NCBI GenBank assembly: GCA_036172665.1
Contig: CM069875.1
Location: 13,596,001 to 13,660,000 of the forward strand
DNA length: 64,000 nt
Source: Prosopocoilus inquinatus
Taxonomy: Eukaryota; Arthropoda; Insecta; Coleoptera; Lucanidae
Reading direction: 5' to 3'
In this document: positions 47,612 to 58,610 of the stretch, one piece after another
Numbering within the stretch: position 1 is the first letter of the stretch
How the letters are laid out: the number at the start of each line of letters is the position of its first letter
Notes under the pieces: generated by a model
What the model saw: the letters and a program-made list of their open reading frames with translations, nothing else
Database searches by the model: none
What the model was told of the DNA's origin: nothing
Translations under genes and position numbers: made by a program

Positions 47612-48146
47612 ATAATTGAAAATTAATCTCCGCCCACAATAATTTTATATTCGTAGATACGTATTTCGGCAGCTAAGCTGCCATCTTCAGTACGCTACCA
47701 ACTTAAAAGAAATTAAAAATATCTAAAAACGACCTAATCATTCTAATAAAATCATAACTAACAACAATCTAATCATCCTAAAAGATGTGTATGTCTAAAT
47801 GTATGTAAATATAAATTGATATATAAATATCAAAAATTAACCGTCAGATAAACCTTACAAATAAGAGCTAACCAAACAACACGGAAATACGGAAATAAAT
47901 AGTCCAGAGACCCGAAAAAACTATTTATTCTGACGAATAAATAAATATATAATTCCCTGTTATTATATACCTAAAAATCCTGAAAATAAAATAAAATATA
48001 TATGTTATGTATAAATCGAAAAAAAAATTAATCTGTAAACACCTAAAATTAACCGTCAAAAAAACCTTACAAATAAGAATTAACCAAACAACACGGAAAT
48101 CGGAATACGGATATAAAATTATGGGCTGAGATTAATTTTCAATTAT
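47612..48146 (-). repeat. Dispersed repeat copy b with terminal inverted repeats
   Basis: Left end ATAATTGAAAATTAATCTC is mirrored at the right end (the complement of the sequence ending at 48146), about 28 bp. The interior has the same hammerhead-like hairpin as copy a, and a block (47825-47905) repeated about 220 bp later. It includes the uninterrupted TATGTTATGTATAAATC site where copy a carries the TIR element. Confidence 0.8.
47652..47694 (-). ncRNA. Hammerhead-like motif, dispersed repeat copy b
   Basis: Minus strand: CGTA, CTGAAGA, T, GGCAGC-TTA-GCTGCC, GAAA, TACGTAT, C, TACG. Same layout as copy a; the base between core and stem II is T instead of C. ATACGTAT is a perfect mini stem III palindrome. 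Confidence 0.4.
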
Positions 48147-48222
48147 TACTTAAACCACAGTCTCCTTTACTATTTTAGTTTTAAACACTGACAACATAAA
48201 TACGCAAGTTCTTATTATAAAC

Positions 48223-48565
48223 AATAATTGAAATTAACCTCCGCCCACAATAATTTTTATATCCGTAGATACGTATTTCGGCAGCTAAGCTGCCATTTCA
48301 GTACGCTACCAACTTAAAAGCACTAAAAAGATATAAAAATCATCCTAAAAGATATATATGTCTAAATGTAAGTAAATACAAATTAATATGTAAAGATCTA
48401 AAATTAATCGTCAGAAAAACCTTACAAATAGGTTCTAACCAAAGAACACGGAAATACGGAAATAAATAGTCTAAAGACCCGAAAAAACTTATTCTATCGA
48501 ATAAATAAGTATAAAGTCCCTGTTATTTGATATCTAAAAATCCTGAAAATAAAATAAAATATATA
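48223..48565 (-). repeat. Dispersed repeat copy c
   Basis: Same family as copies a and b (AATTGAAATTAACCTCCGCC start). Its hammerhead-like core is damaged at 48264-48305: two bases of CTGAAGA are lost (minus strand CTGAAATGGCAGC). Ends near AAAATATATAATAACACG. Confidence 0.75.
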
Positions 48566-48581
48566 ATAACACGTCTTTATT

Positions 48582-48630
48582 ATGTTGGCGGAGTTCAGCT
48601 GACGCTGCTCTACCACTCAACCAACCTCAG
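48582..48630 (-). other. Possible tRNA-derived SINE head fragment
   Basis: Minus strand GGTTGGTTGAGTGGTAGAGC resembles a tRNA 5' half with an A box. There is no B box or cloverleaf, so it is not a tRNA gene; at most a SINE remnant. Confidence 0.25.
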
Positions 48631-48719
48631 AAAAAAAAAATTCAATGTAAACAAATATATGTAGATGTCTTAATATAAAACTGAAAAGTATGCAGTACGG
48701 AAATACATTTATATTAATA

Positions 48720-51512
48720 TTAATGTGCAATCACTGCTGAAGAGTAAAGAGCTGATTTCGGTATTTTTTTTAAAGTAGTCAACGTTGACGTACGAGTATC
48801 ATGGGATATTTTATTGTAAATTATTGAAGAATTATAATTAAAGGACCTTTCGAAGAGGGTAGTATTGTGCATAGGGATATGTAATCTACTAGTGCGTCTT
48901 AAACTTAAATCATGTAGTCTGTATCTAGTTATTAATAAAGCACTTAGATAAGCAGGACACGAAGTTACAAAAACTTTATGAATTAAACAGGCCATATGAA
49001 ACAATCTTCTATTTCTCATATTTAGCCATTTAGCTTCCTTTAATTTATAAGATACATGGCCCCTTCTCCTCTATCCATAAACGAATCGAAGACACGAGTT
49101 TTGGATTTTTTGAATTCTTGCAGCAGATAGAGCATCTAAACAGGGGCCATAGACAGCATCACAGTAATTGAAGCAAGATAGAACTAACGCTTCACATAAC
49201 TGAATTTTCAGATTAGTAATAAGGAAATGCTTTAAAGTTGAATATGATTTTTGAATTAATTTCTTGACATGAGATGAAAATCTTAAATCACTATCAAAAA
49301 GAACACCTAAGTTTTTTATAGATTCACTGAAAGTCAGTTGAACGTTATTAACTGTGATTTTCAAACTGTCTGTGGCCCTCTGCCGATCTTTAGATCCACC
49401 AAAAACAATTTCCGTCGATTTTACTGGATTAATATGCAACGAATGAGAGACAGAAATTTGACATAGTTGTTCAATATCTTCATTAATCAGGTCAGAATCA
49501 ATGTTTAAGTAAGAATCTTTGAATCTGTAATATAGCTGAGTGTCATTAGCATAAAAGTGAACTTTACAGTTTTTAACCTTCGTATAAAAATCTGCGGTGT
49601 AAAGAGAATATAAAAGGGGAACAAAAATAGAACCCTGAAGAGCTCCCAACTCAACAGCCTCAAAATTTGAGTGTTTGCCATTCACAGTGACAGCCTGCAT
49701 TCTGTTACTTAAATAAGACGATATAAACTTTATGGCCGAATCATCAAAACCAAAATAATGTAATTTAGCACACAACATTTTATGATTAATAGTGTCAAAC
49801 GCTTTCGAATAATCAATGAGAACAAGAACAGTTAAATCACTTTTATCGCAAGCACTAAGTATATCGTCCGTAACTTTTAGCAAGGCGGTACTAGTACTGT
49901 GTCCGGACCTGAAACCAGATTGCATGGGAGGCAATATATTAACTAAATTAATATATTCCCTAACCTGGCCAACTGCGAGTTTTTCGAGAACTTTCGACAA
50001 TATAGGCAAAAGTGAGATGGGCCGTAGATGGGCTGAAAGATGTCACTTGCTTTACTTTCGAAATCGGAGTCAGCAAAGCACGCTTCCACACCTCTGGAAA
50101 TTCACCACGGGTCAAACAAACATTAATTACATGATTAATATATCTGCTTAAGAATGGTAAACACAACTTTATCATTTCCATAGAAATACCATCATAACCA
50201 CAAACATTTGATTTAATACTAAAAATTCCTTTTTCTACAACGTCTTCCGTGACCGATTGGAACTTAAAAAGCGGATAATGATTGTTATTACAGCGATTAT
50301 TTAGATAAAACGATAAAGTATTTAAATCAATATCGCTGCTGACTGAACGCACACAATTTAAGAAAGACAAATTTATTTCATTTGGGTTACTGAAACTATT
50401 AGGTAGAGGTTCCTGAATTTTAGAGCTGATAACATTTAAAGATTTTAGTGTTTGCCATGTCAATTTTTGATTATTCTGACCACATATATATTTTAGATAC
50501 GCCTTCTTCTCGCGTCTGATGGCATTATTAACAAAATTACGCAAATCTTTATAGTGATTCCAATTAGCAACAGATTTAGAGCGTTTGAATTTATTAAGTG
50601 CGTTGTTACGCAATTTTATCATACGCCTGATGGCATCAATTAACCAAGGAGCCAGAACTTTACTGATTCTAACAGTTCTATACGGAGCAAAAATATCAGA
50701 GTTAGGAGGTTATCATTTATAAATACAACTTTGTCATTTAAGTTAATCAAATTGTATAAATTGTTCCAAGGTATGGAGCGTAAATTATCATAAAATTGTT
50801 AGAAATCTATATTACGTAATTACGGTAAGTATACAGTCGCGCGGAAAAACCATGTGTTGAAAAATCCAGAAGGCACAATACTAGTTTATGATCAGAAAAA
50901 TGCACATCAATGACATCCGACTGCAAAACCAATTCAAGATTACTGACGACAAGTACGTCAATTAACGTACTGCTGTAAGCATTAACTCGGGTCGGTTCGA
51001 CCACAATCTGAGTAAGGCCATACGTATCAATCATTGACAAAAAGCGCTTAACGTTTTTACTTACTATATTAAAGAGATTAATGTTAATATCTATATATGT
51101 ATATAACTTCATCCACTGTCGGTAAAATTGTAGTAAGAGATGTTTCTAAGTTTTGGATAAAAGAATTAATATCGGTATGAGGTGGTCTGTAAACTATCCC
51201 AAATGCAATGGACTTTCCCGATAATTTAATATTCAGCCATAATTGTTCAAGAGATAGAGAAAATTCAGTATCTATTATCGAATAACGATAACTATTTTTT
51301 ACGTAAAAACCAACACCCCCACCTCGAGTATTCCTATCCACACGTAGAAAATTATAACCAAGAATTTTTACTGTATCAGAATCAATACCGTGATTTAACC
51401 ATGTTTCCGATACCCCAACTAAATCAAAATTATTACTTAGAACAAGATCTTTAAGCCCGAAAAATCCTGTACCCAGTGATTGCACATTTACAACAGCAAA
51501 CTTAAACGGCAT
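48720..51512 (-). pseudogene. LINE ORF2 (endonuclease and RT), multiple breaks
   Basis: Endonuclease starts at 51512 with NVQSLGTGFFGLKDL, then VGVSETWLN, FGIVYRPPH and, in a shifted frame, TLIDVLVVSN and the catalytic histidine in HFSDHKL. Linker and early RT are at 50622-49960. The main RT block is 50009-49071: PMQSGFRSGHSTSTALLKV, LVLIDYSKAFDTINH, ALQGSIFVPLLYSLY, catalytic HFYANDTQLYY (YAND where most relatives have YADD) and IKNLGVLFDSDL. A C-terminal piece at 49019-48720 has MARL-type wording (RRLFHMACLIHKV). At least four frameshifts separate the blocks. It nicks target DNA and primes reverse transcription when intact. Confidence 0.88.
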
Positions 51513-51973
51513 TAATGAATATCAGCCCGACCTAAAAAACAAAAGAAAATATAAAGATCTAATAAGCATTAATTATGTAATAAAAATCAATCTTGAATCA
51601 GAAATAAATGTAATTCAATGAAATACATGCATTATAGGCATTTAAAAAGCAAAAAGGATGAATGCAAAGAAAGGTGCACACATACATGCATTACTAATAA
51701 TATTAGAAAATAAGTCTTCTTAACTCTTCGACTATAATAATGTAAATTGATAATTTTGTGTAAAGGAGGGCATGCGTGAAATATTAATTCGAAAGCAAAG
51801 TATTAAGATCGTCTGCAGTAAGTAGCCTTGTGGACCTTGCCTGCATCGTTCCAAAAAATGGATCCATCGCTTGTCCAACAACGTGAGACTCCATATTTAC
51901 CAATTGCTTTCTGATACGCTCTATGACGCAAATTAGTCAAATCTTCTTTCAACACTATTTTACTACCTTTTAA

Positions 51974-52419
51974 TTATTTCTTAGAGGTATACACTTGCGC
52001 TCTTTTTCTGTATGAGCAGAATTTTATAATAATCGCTCTCGGTTTTTCCCCCGATTCACTAAAACGGCCAACTCTGTGTGTTCTTTCAATATCCTCCGAA
52101 GAGATTTTAACTTCAAGAGTATCATTAATGACTTTGAAAACAATGTCATCTGTGTCCTCAGAAGCACGCTCTGGGACTCCGAATAATCTCAAATTATTTC
52201 GGCGTGTGTACTGTTCCAGTTGATCAGCGCGTGCTTTATTTGAGTTAAATTGTTGTTATTTAAATTGGTTAAATCAGTAATTTGGCCATGAACAGCATCA
52301 AATTTGGCATTTATATCCTCTAAAATAGATTTTGATACAGCTTCAGAAATTTGAGTAATAATTAGCTGCATGCTTGTATCGTCCAGCGTGACGGTATTGG
52401 AGCGCAAATTTTTAGACAT
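51974..52419 (-). pseudogene. LINE ORF1 (RNA-binding protein), frameshifted
   Basis: Two overlapping frames. The first (from 52419) begins MSKNLRSNTVTLDDTSM and has coiled-coil character (ILEDINAKFDAVHGQITDL). The second, from about 52192, continues LRLFGVPE-type sequence with DIERTHRVGRF and KPRAIIIKFCSYRKRAQVY, the RRM-like core typical of LINE ORF1 chaperones. A one- or two-base shift near 52190-52200 separates them. Confidence 0.75.
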
Positions 52420-52502
52420 TGCACCAGGTAAATGAAAACTGGTTTAATAGAGTTCGAAGTTTACAAAACCGACCCGTTTGTAATTAAAAATTAAGTTTTC
52501 AA

Positions 52503-53334
52503 ATAACTATAGCTGTTAAAAATTTTTTGTCAGAAATACTTAATAAAGCCTTCAGTTTAAAAACTAGGTACAATATTAAAGATACCTTTAACTTTGTAGA
52601 TCAAATGAAAAATGTCATTCTTCCAAACGATTATGTGTTGATTTCGCTAGATGTAGTTTCACTGTTTACTAACATTCCAATTGATTTGGTTGTTGATATC
52701 ATCACAGAGCATTGGCACAGGATCGAACCTTATTGTAAACTCACTCTTGAACAATTTTTGAAGTGTTTGAATTTCATTTTTAACAACAATTATTTTTCAT
52801 TCAATAACGTAATTTACTTACAAAAATTCGGTGTACCTATGGGTAACCCCATTAGCCCCATATTAGCCCTTATGGTGATGGACAAATTATTAGATTTTGT
52901 TATAGATAAATTAACGTTTCAACTTCCATTTATTTATAAATATGTTGACGATTTGATTACTGCAATCACTTTCAATAGTTTTAATGAACACCTACAATTT
53001 TATATTGAAGAAGAGAAAAATAACAGTGTACCTTTTCTTGACACACAAGTAATTAGAATGGAAGATCAGAGTATACCACTAAACTGGTATCAAAAACCAA
53101 CAGCCTCTGGCAGATATATTAATTTTCATTCTAGCCATACAATGAAACAAAAAATGAATGTAATTATTTCAATGAAAAACAGAGTTACTCATATTAGTCA
53201 TCCGGTCTTTCTGAAAGAAAATTTAGATAAACTATTCAAACTTTTCACTAATAATGGTTTCCTCAAAGCATTAACTTACAGATTAATTTACCAAAACAAC
53301 AAATTGCCATGTCATCTGTATGATAACAATAATG

Positions 53335-53337
<3 letters not shown>
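52503..53337 (+). pseudogene. PLE reverse transcriptase, 5'-truncated
   Basis: Open from about 52500 (AVKNFLSEILNKAFSLK). RT motifs appear in order: LISLDVVSLFTNIP (motif A, first catalytic Asp), KFGVPMGNPISPILALMV (motif B), FIYKYVDDLITAI (motif C, YVDD), then VPFLDTQV and WYQKPTASGRYINFHSSH, which are characteristic of Penelope RT. The N-terminal part of a usual PLE ORF is missing. The frame enters the insert at LYDNNND and would continue as poly-Asn only because of the AAT microsatellite. On the far side of the insert the same frame resumes. Confidence 0.9.

Positions 53338-53403
<66 letters not shown>
53338..53403. repeat. (AAT)n microsatellite at the insertion edge
   Basis: About 22 AAT triplets joining the left target duplication to the ribozyme unit. 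The duplication itself contains AATAAT, a possible seed for the expansion. Confidence 0.95.
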
Positions 53404-53406
<3 letters not shown>

Positions 53407-53553
53407 GGGGACTCATTAGGAGCAAATCCCGCTTCAGTTTGTCTATCCTACTGCAATGTTAGGTCAAAAAGCGATAGTAAGATGTCGCTATTTTATATGT
53501 TCATCATTCTTACATCGCATTTGCGAATAAATTGGGCAAGTCGTTTTTGGTCT

Positions 53554-53642
53554 GCAGTGGGAATGTCGAGCTACGTTTCTGCTGAAGAAGCCCCAAGCAG
53601 GGCTGAAACAGCTGTCCAGAGGCTGCTCGAGGTTCTCACTGC
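53554..53642 (+). ncRNA. Hammerhead ribozyme I
   Basis: Complete fold inside the PLE insertion, core CTGAAGA, GAAA, GTC; cleavage after 53616. The strand is the same as the PLE coding strand, so a PLE transcript could cut itself here. Confidence 0.88.
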
Positions 53643-53829
53643 AATCAAAAACGATTTGCACAAAATTTTTCTAAATTCTTTCATTATGCTTTGACAGCAA
53701 GCATGGCCGCCTTGCATGGGGGACTCATTAGGAGCAAATCCCGCTTCAGTTTGTCTATCCTACTGCAATGTTAGGTCAAAAAGCGATAGTAAGATGTCGC
53801 TATTTTATATGTTGATAACAATAATGATA

Positions 53830-54330
53830 GGAAATTCAGAAAATTAATGCACATTAACTCCCTAAGTAATAAAGTCATCAATATTTTTAAAGATTTTAAA
53901 TTTTTGAACATTGTACAATATAATAATCATACTATCAATAGTGTTTTCACTAAAACAAAGGACAAGACACCTTTTCTGTTTAACAGCGGTCTAGTTTACT
54001 CAATACAATGTACTGATTGCGAAAAGGAATACATTGGGCAAACGGGACAATGGTTAAAAAATCGCATTTCCCAACATAAAAGCGACATTAGAACAGGGAA
54101 GGTAGCTTGTGCCTTGGCATCTCATGCTGGAAAGTGATCACCGATTTGATTTTGACAATACTAGCATTTTAACCCTTGAAAAAAATCTAAAGAACAGACT
54201 TTTCTTAGAAATGATTCTTATTCAAAAGAATGAACATTCTGTCAATTTCAGGTCGGATATTGACAACATCAGCAACATTTATGCTCATATTCTTAGGTTT
54301 GTTAAAAATAAAAAAAATTCATCAAAATAG
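53830..54330 (+). pseudogene. PLE GIY-YIG endonuclease, frameshifted
   Basis: Resumes the PLE frame (RKFRKLMHINSLSN). The nuclease core has SGLVYSIQCTDCEKEYIGQT (the GIY-YIG pair as VYS...YIG, with the PLE-specific CTDC), then the arginine and histidine in LKNRISQHKSDIRTG. The frame breaks near 54125 after ALASHAGK. The other frame continues HRFDFDNTSILTLEKNLKNR to TAG near 54330, so one small indel separates them. It would nick target DNA for reverse transcription. Confidence 0.87.
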
Positions 54331-54639
54331 TTTTCAATTCAGTTAATTTTTTTTTTTTTTATGAACTTCCCTCATTTCGTTACTTAGGGTAATTAGTTTT
54401 CTTAAGTTGTTCAGTTGGTTACTTGATGCTTTGACAATTACCGCCAGTTCCGCCATTGTTCTTGTGCACATGTCTGACTTAAGTAACGTAGTACGACGTT
54501 TTTATATATATTTTTTTTTTTCTTGTAATTTTAACATGTAATCACAGCCCAATTGTGGTTTCAATGATTGTATTTGTTGACCAATTCATCCATCTCTAGT
54601 TGTAAGTAGTGTAACCTTAAGATTTGGATTATTTAACCT

Positions 54640-54706
54640 CTTGTTAACTTTATAATAAACCTCCTGATGAAGTTGTTAAATACAACGAAATATTGAGGCC
54701 TTAAAC
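54640..54706 (+). ncRNA. Candidate minimal hammerhead of the PLE
   Basis: CCTC (54660-54663), CTGATGA (54664-54670), stem II GTTGT/ACAAC with loop TAAAT, GAAA (54687-54690), TATT, GAGG (54695-54698). Stem I is CCTC/GAGG, extended by TTTA/TAAA across an internal loop. Stem III is only about two A-U pairs, so activity would need a dimer. Such minimal type I hammerheads are known from PLE terminal repeats. The AUU triplet would be the cleavage site. Confidence 0.6.
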
Positions 54707-54720
54707 AAAGGAGTTGCCTT

Positions 54721-55989
54721 TTACTAATCGTCCAGTGACCATATCCCGTTAGATGTTCAACTTACTTCCATATAGCTGTTAACACAGAAAAAAATTGCCA
54801 CAAATTACTCACAATTATATGTCCAGTCTATTGCACAGTTAGAAAAAAATATTGGGCTGACAACAACGTGCACTACTCTTTCACACCGTACATGATCGAT
54901 ATATAGACAGGCTGTCCGTTTTTCGAGCCCAAACATGGGGATTTCACTTATCTTAAGATACGAGATACGAGGTCGGTTAAATTAGGCCAAAGTTGCGTTT
55001 TTTCATGCAAATTAATAATCTGAAAAGCAATTTAAATTATTCCTTTTCGTTTTGAAGATATTGAGAAAAAACTAAAATTTTTCATTTCCGTTTTAATTTT
55101 TTAAATCGAAAAGCGATAAAGCTAGACATTTATAACTTACACATTATTAAGGCACTTTTATACGTAGAATCGAAATCTGTCATTACATTTACCCGAGCTG
55201 TCAAAATTACAGAGATACAACTGTCAACTTTTTTTCTTCTTATGGGCGCCATATTGGATCTTCATATTTCTAAATAAAGATTTTTTCTACGATTCTAACA
55301 ATGTATCACACATTATGGTTGATTCGACTTTTTGGCCGAAATTTCAATTTTTTAATTTCGGCTTTTAGAGTTCATAATTCCAGCCACCCAGCAAAATTCT
55401 TAGCAATTTACGTCAAAAAAAGTATCCACTTTTTTTGGCCGGGACAGTATAAACCATGGCTTCGAAGATTTTTATAGAAGTCTCGGGTAAAATGCAGCTC
55501 GGCTAAAAAAAATATCTTCGCACCCTTGGTGTATAATTAACAAGGAGCGGATGACCTGAGGTTTTACTTAAGGTTATTCAAACCGTAATCATTATATTAA
55601 AATTATTTTTATGGAATCTTGTAAGTAAATTTATTTTATATTATATATACATTCATTCATTCAACGACTTATAAGGTCTCGGGCAATGCAAATCGGCTGC
55701 ATTCGTCATCAAAAACCTCAATTCCGCCGCTCACTGATAATTAGTAATTATACATCTCTTTTTAATGAGACGTCAGTTATTTTAAATTGTCAGACGATGA
55801 GTAGTCAAGGTTATGCCGATTATTTTTGTGGTGATGACATTCGACAGCGTCGTTGACATGAGTTGCATCACCGCAAAAGTGATTTGCACAACATTGACTA
55901 CGAATAGTTTTCCGAGGACTATTTAATGAATCAAATTCTTCAATCCTGTTTTACGCAAATTAAATAAACATTTTCATTTCTTTAAAACT
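54721..55989. other. Non-coding DNA
   Basis: No gene. CAGGCTGTCCGTTTTTCGAG near 54909 looks like a DNA-transposon terminus, but no partner was found. 55793-55850 is repeated directly at 58553-58610. Confidence 0.5.
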
Positions 55990-56172
55990 TTGGGCCAGTT
56001 GTGCAAAGGAAGTTTAATGTGACGTTCAACTGAACAAAGTGAACAAAATCGCATCGAATTTTGTTTATGAATAAATTAATTGCCGTAAGTCTTTAAGATC
56101 CTGTGCGAATTTGTTACTTTGAACTTGGTTCAGTTAAACTTATGTTTAAACCGCCTTTGTACATACATGCCT
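55990..56172. mobile_element. Small MITE, TIR about 45 bp
   Basis: GGCCAGTTGTGCAAAGG at the left is mirrored by CCTTTGTACATACATGCC at the right. Similarity continues inward through GTTTAA and AACTGAAC. About 183 bp, non-coding. A related GGGCCGGTTG/GCACCAAT segment lies inverted near 58480-58520. Confidence 0.65.
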
Positions 56173-56391
56173 GATTGCACCAATATTTTAAGTAGAACTT
56201 AAGCTTAAGTCAAGCCTTAATAATCGAGGGTGTTGCGGCTTTCGTTTTCTATAATTTTTTTTTTTAGCTGTACTTGGATACGTGGGGTAGCTTCGCCGCG
56301 CTTCGCATAAGTGTGCGCATTCTCATAAGAATACAGCAAAAGAAATTTTCGGCGCCGCGGTTCGCTGCGATATGTGTGCGATAACCCTTAA

Positions 56392-57262
56392 GGTGCGTTT
56401 AGATTTGAGCACGCACGCACTGATCCTCCGCGAACGCTCAAGTGTAAACGGCTATGCGCGCACGCTCACGTTGTGTTTTCCTGTGCGCGAGCTCGAATAG
56501 CCGTAAATATAATTCCCTTTGGTGCATTTAGACGAGCACGCACGCACTGATCCACCGCGAATGCTCAAGTGTAAACGGCTATGCGCGCACGCACATCATG
56601 CGCGAATGGCTGGCAGAGCGAGCCGCTTGGTGTCGGTCTCGGGTACGTGCTCAAAGGAATTAATTGCTTCACGCATGAATGCGTAGTTTGAACGAGAAAA
56701 AAGTCGCATATTGAAAGCCAAGCGACACAGTCCTCGCAGAAAAGGTTTCTGAATATTCAGTTAGCCATGGAATGGACCAATAAAACAGCTTCGTTGCTTT
56801 GCAAGATTATGAAAAACTGCCTATTTTATGGAATGTGAAGCACGCAAAATATTATTTTTAAAAAATGACCTACCAGGAGCTTGTGAACAAATTAAATATT
56901 GAAAATTTAGACAGTGCGGAAGCACAAAAAAAGATAAAATGTTTCTTGGAGCGATTTTAGTCATTGTAGTAAAATTTTTGAATTACTTATGACAACTCTC
57001 TGACACTAAATAATAAGTAGAGTAATTTATTTTGTCTCTTATAAAAATTAGGCGTTTGCCACGAAAGTCGATGTCTCGTTCGAATTTCTTTTTTTTATTA
57101 AAATATAAATTACAATTATACAGCCGCTGCTATTTTGTCGTCCGTTGTGTGCGCGAACAACTGGATCAGCCCATGCGCCAGAAAATAAATGCTGGTGAGC
57201 GCGAACGAATGCCGTGCGCGTATGCTCAGCTCGTTCGTGCTCAAATCTAAACGCACCTTTTT
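56392..57262. mobile_element. Non-autonomous TIR element, GC-rich ends
   Basis: AAGGTGCGTTTAGATTTGAG at the left end (56392) and its complement at the right (ending near 57262) form the TIR. Just inside the left TIR a block of about 72 bp occurs twice (56394-56465 and 56520-56592). No transposase is seen. CpG-rich words such as GCGCGCACGC contrast with the surrounding DNA. The target duplication is unclear (TTA on the left, TTT on the right). Confidence 0.78.
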
Positions 57263-57386
57263 ACACCCGTGTGCCGTACGCCATCCGGGCGGCCATAAAT
57301 TCCCAGATGGTTTATTGTTTTATGGCGAGCAAATTAGGCACGTTCAGTTTCTGAATAGATTTCAGATTGTCCAGGTCAGGATCAGA

Positions 57387-58188
57387 ATGAATGCTTACAC
57401 AAATGACGAAATTGTTGACATTATTCTAACGTACGGAGAATGCAGGTGCAATGCACGTGCTACAGAACGCACATACCGGCGACGGTATCCCCAGCGTCGT
57501 GTGCCGAATCAACACCAACCAATTGTAGCAGTAGTGCAACGGGCAAGAGATACGGGACACCTTCAACCATCACATCAGGACGCCGGAAGACAACAAACTC
57601 TTGATGTAGACGAAATGATTCTGAAACGCGTAAATAACGACCCCACAGTCAGTACACGTCAAATCTCTCGTGAAATTGGAGTATCACACTGGACTGTCTG
57701 GCGTACATTGCACGAGCAATTATTATACCCCTATCACGTGCAACGGATACAGGCACTACAACCACCAGACGGAGAAATTCGGTTACGATTTTGCCATTGG
57801 GTACAACGGACAATTACGCGGAATCCTGAGTTCGTAGCCAAAGTCTTATGGACAGACGAAGCTTGTTTTACGCGAAATGGTGTATTAAATTTTCACAACT
57901 CACACGTTTGAGCAGACGCAAATCCACATATCACTCGTAGAAGACATTTCCAACACTGATTTTCTGTAAAATGTGCTTCCAATGCGTTTAACGGGCGCCG
58001 CATATTTAAAAATCAATTGTTTATGCTACCGAAATACTGACAGAGAATGAACTTGTGTTCGAATTTTTGACGCCGCTGCTGAAATTCAACGGGATCCCGT
58101 TGCATTTGACCGTGTGCGGGCAGCTTTACAGCATCGCGTCGATTCATGCATTCGAGCTGACGGCATGCATTTCGAACATCTGCTTTAA
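57387..58188 (+). pseudogene. Mariner-like transposase with deleted core
   Basis: ATG at 57387 (MNAYTNDEIVDIILTYGEC) begins a frame with helix-turn-helix regions (STRQISREIGVSHWTVWRT) and the first catalytic Asp (VLWTDEACFTRNG). A TGA at 57909-57911 follows HNSHV. Remnants continue to about 57970, then the sequence jumps to the C-terminal part (58048-58188, ending DGMHFEHLL and TAA). The stretch with the second and third catalytic Asp is gone, so this is an internally deleted, non-functional copy. A family member different from that at 36580-37652. Confidence 0.82.
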
Positions 58189-58552
58189 CAGGCGCTCGCT
58201 CCGTAAGTACTATCAGCGGTCCCCAATAGTTCGCTCTTTTTGCATTTTTTCAAAATGTACCGAAAATTTATCTTGTCTAGGAACTTTCTGATCACATTTG
58301 GCATCCTTAATTTACAGTTTTAATTTGTCCAAGCAATTACCTAACATCCTGTATAATGACAATCACATTCTGACTGACATTTACTTGACACTTAAACTTC
58401 ATTTAAGTATTAATTACAATGTGTTTGATATTTTGTTGAACTGGCCCAAAATGTCATATTCTAAACACAGTTAAGTTTAAGCTTTGCTTAAAACATTGGT
58501 GCAACCAGCCAACAACCGGCCCTTAAAGTATAGTACAATGATCAGATGTAAC

Positions 58553-58610
58553 ACGATGAGTAGTCAGCGTTATGCCGATTATTTTCGTGGTGGTGGTACG
58601 AATGTCAACG
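58553..58610. repeat. Direct repeat of 55793-55850
   Basis: Both copies read GATGAGTAGTCA, GTTATGCCGATTATTTT and GTGGTG in the same orientation, 2.76 kb apart, bracketing the MITEs and the deleted mariner. About 58 bp with some divergence; too long for a simple target duplication. Confidence 0.7.

Larger units (their letters stand above)
48720..52419 (-). mobile_element. CR1/Jockey-type LINE, inactive
   Basis: Minus strand: ORF1, then ORF2 with apurinic endonuclease and reverse transcriptase. Both ORFs carry frameshifts. The 5' end lies head-to-head against the PLE at about 52440-52500. A run of A at 48628-48637 on the plus strand is not a clean LINE tail, so the 3' end is uncertain. Confidence 0.88.
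53321..53829 (+). mobile_element. Ribozyme repeat inserted in the PLE, 17-bp TSD
   Basis: TGATAACAATAATGATA occurs at 53321-53337 and again, perfectly, at 53813-53829. Between them lie an AAT-type microsatellite (53338-53403) and about 1.3 units of the 312-bp ribozyme repeat (53404-53812), starting ATGGGGGACTCATTAGG and ending CGCTATTTTATATGT. The TSD and the terminal simple repeat suggest target-primed insertion. The host PLE frame is continuous across the site if one duplication and the insert are ignored. Confidence 0.9.
52500..54720 (+). mobile_element. Penelope-like element with GIY-YIG endonuclease
   Basis: A 5'-truncated PLE on the plus strand: reverse transcriptase (to 53337), a 492-bp foreign insert (53338-53829 including one copy of the duplication), then the GIY-YIG endonuclease (53830-54330) and a 3' region with a hammerhead candidate (54660-54698). 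PLEs are retroelements that use telomerase-related RT and a GIY-YIG nuclease. Confidence 0.9.

Noticed and set aside
48582..48630. tRNA gene
   Set aside because: Only an A-box-like 5' half is present; no cloverleaf, anticodon arm or B box.
53322..53462. Poly-asparagine tract in the PLE protein, prion-like
   Set aside because: It is the AAT microsatellite at the edge of the inserted ribozyme unit, after the target duplication; not part of the original protein.
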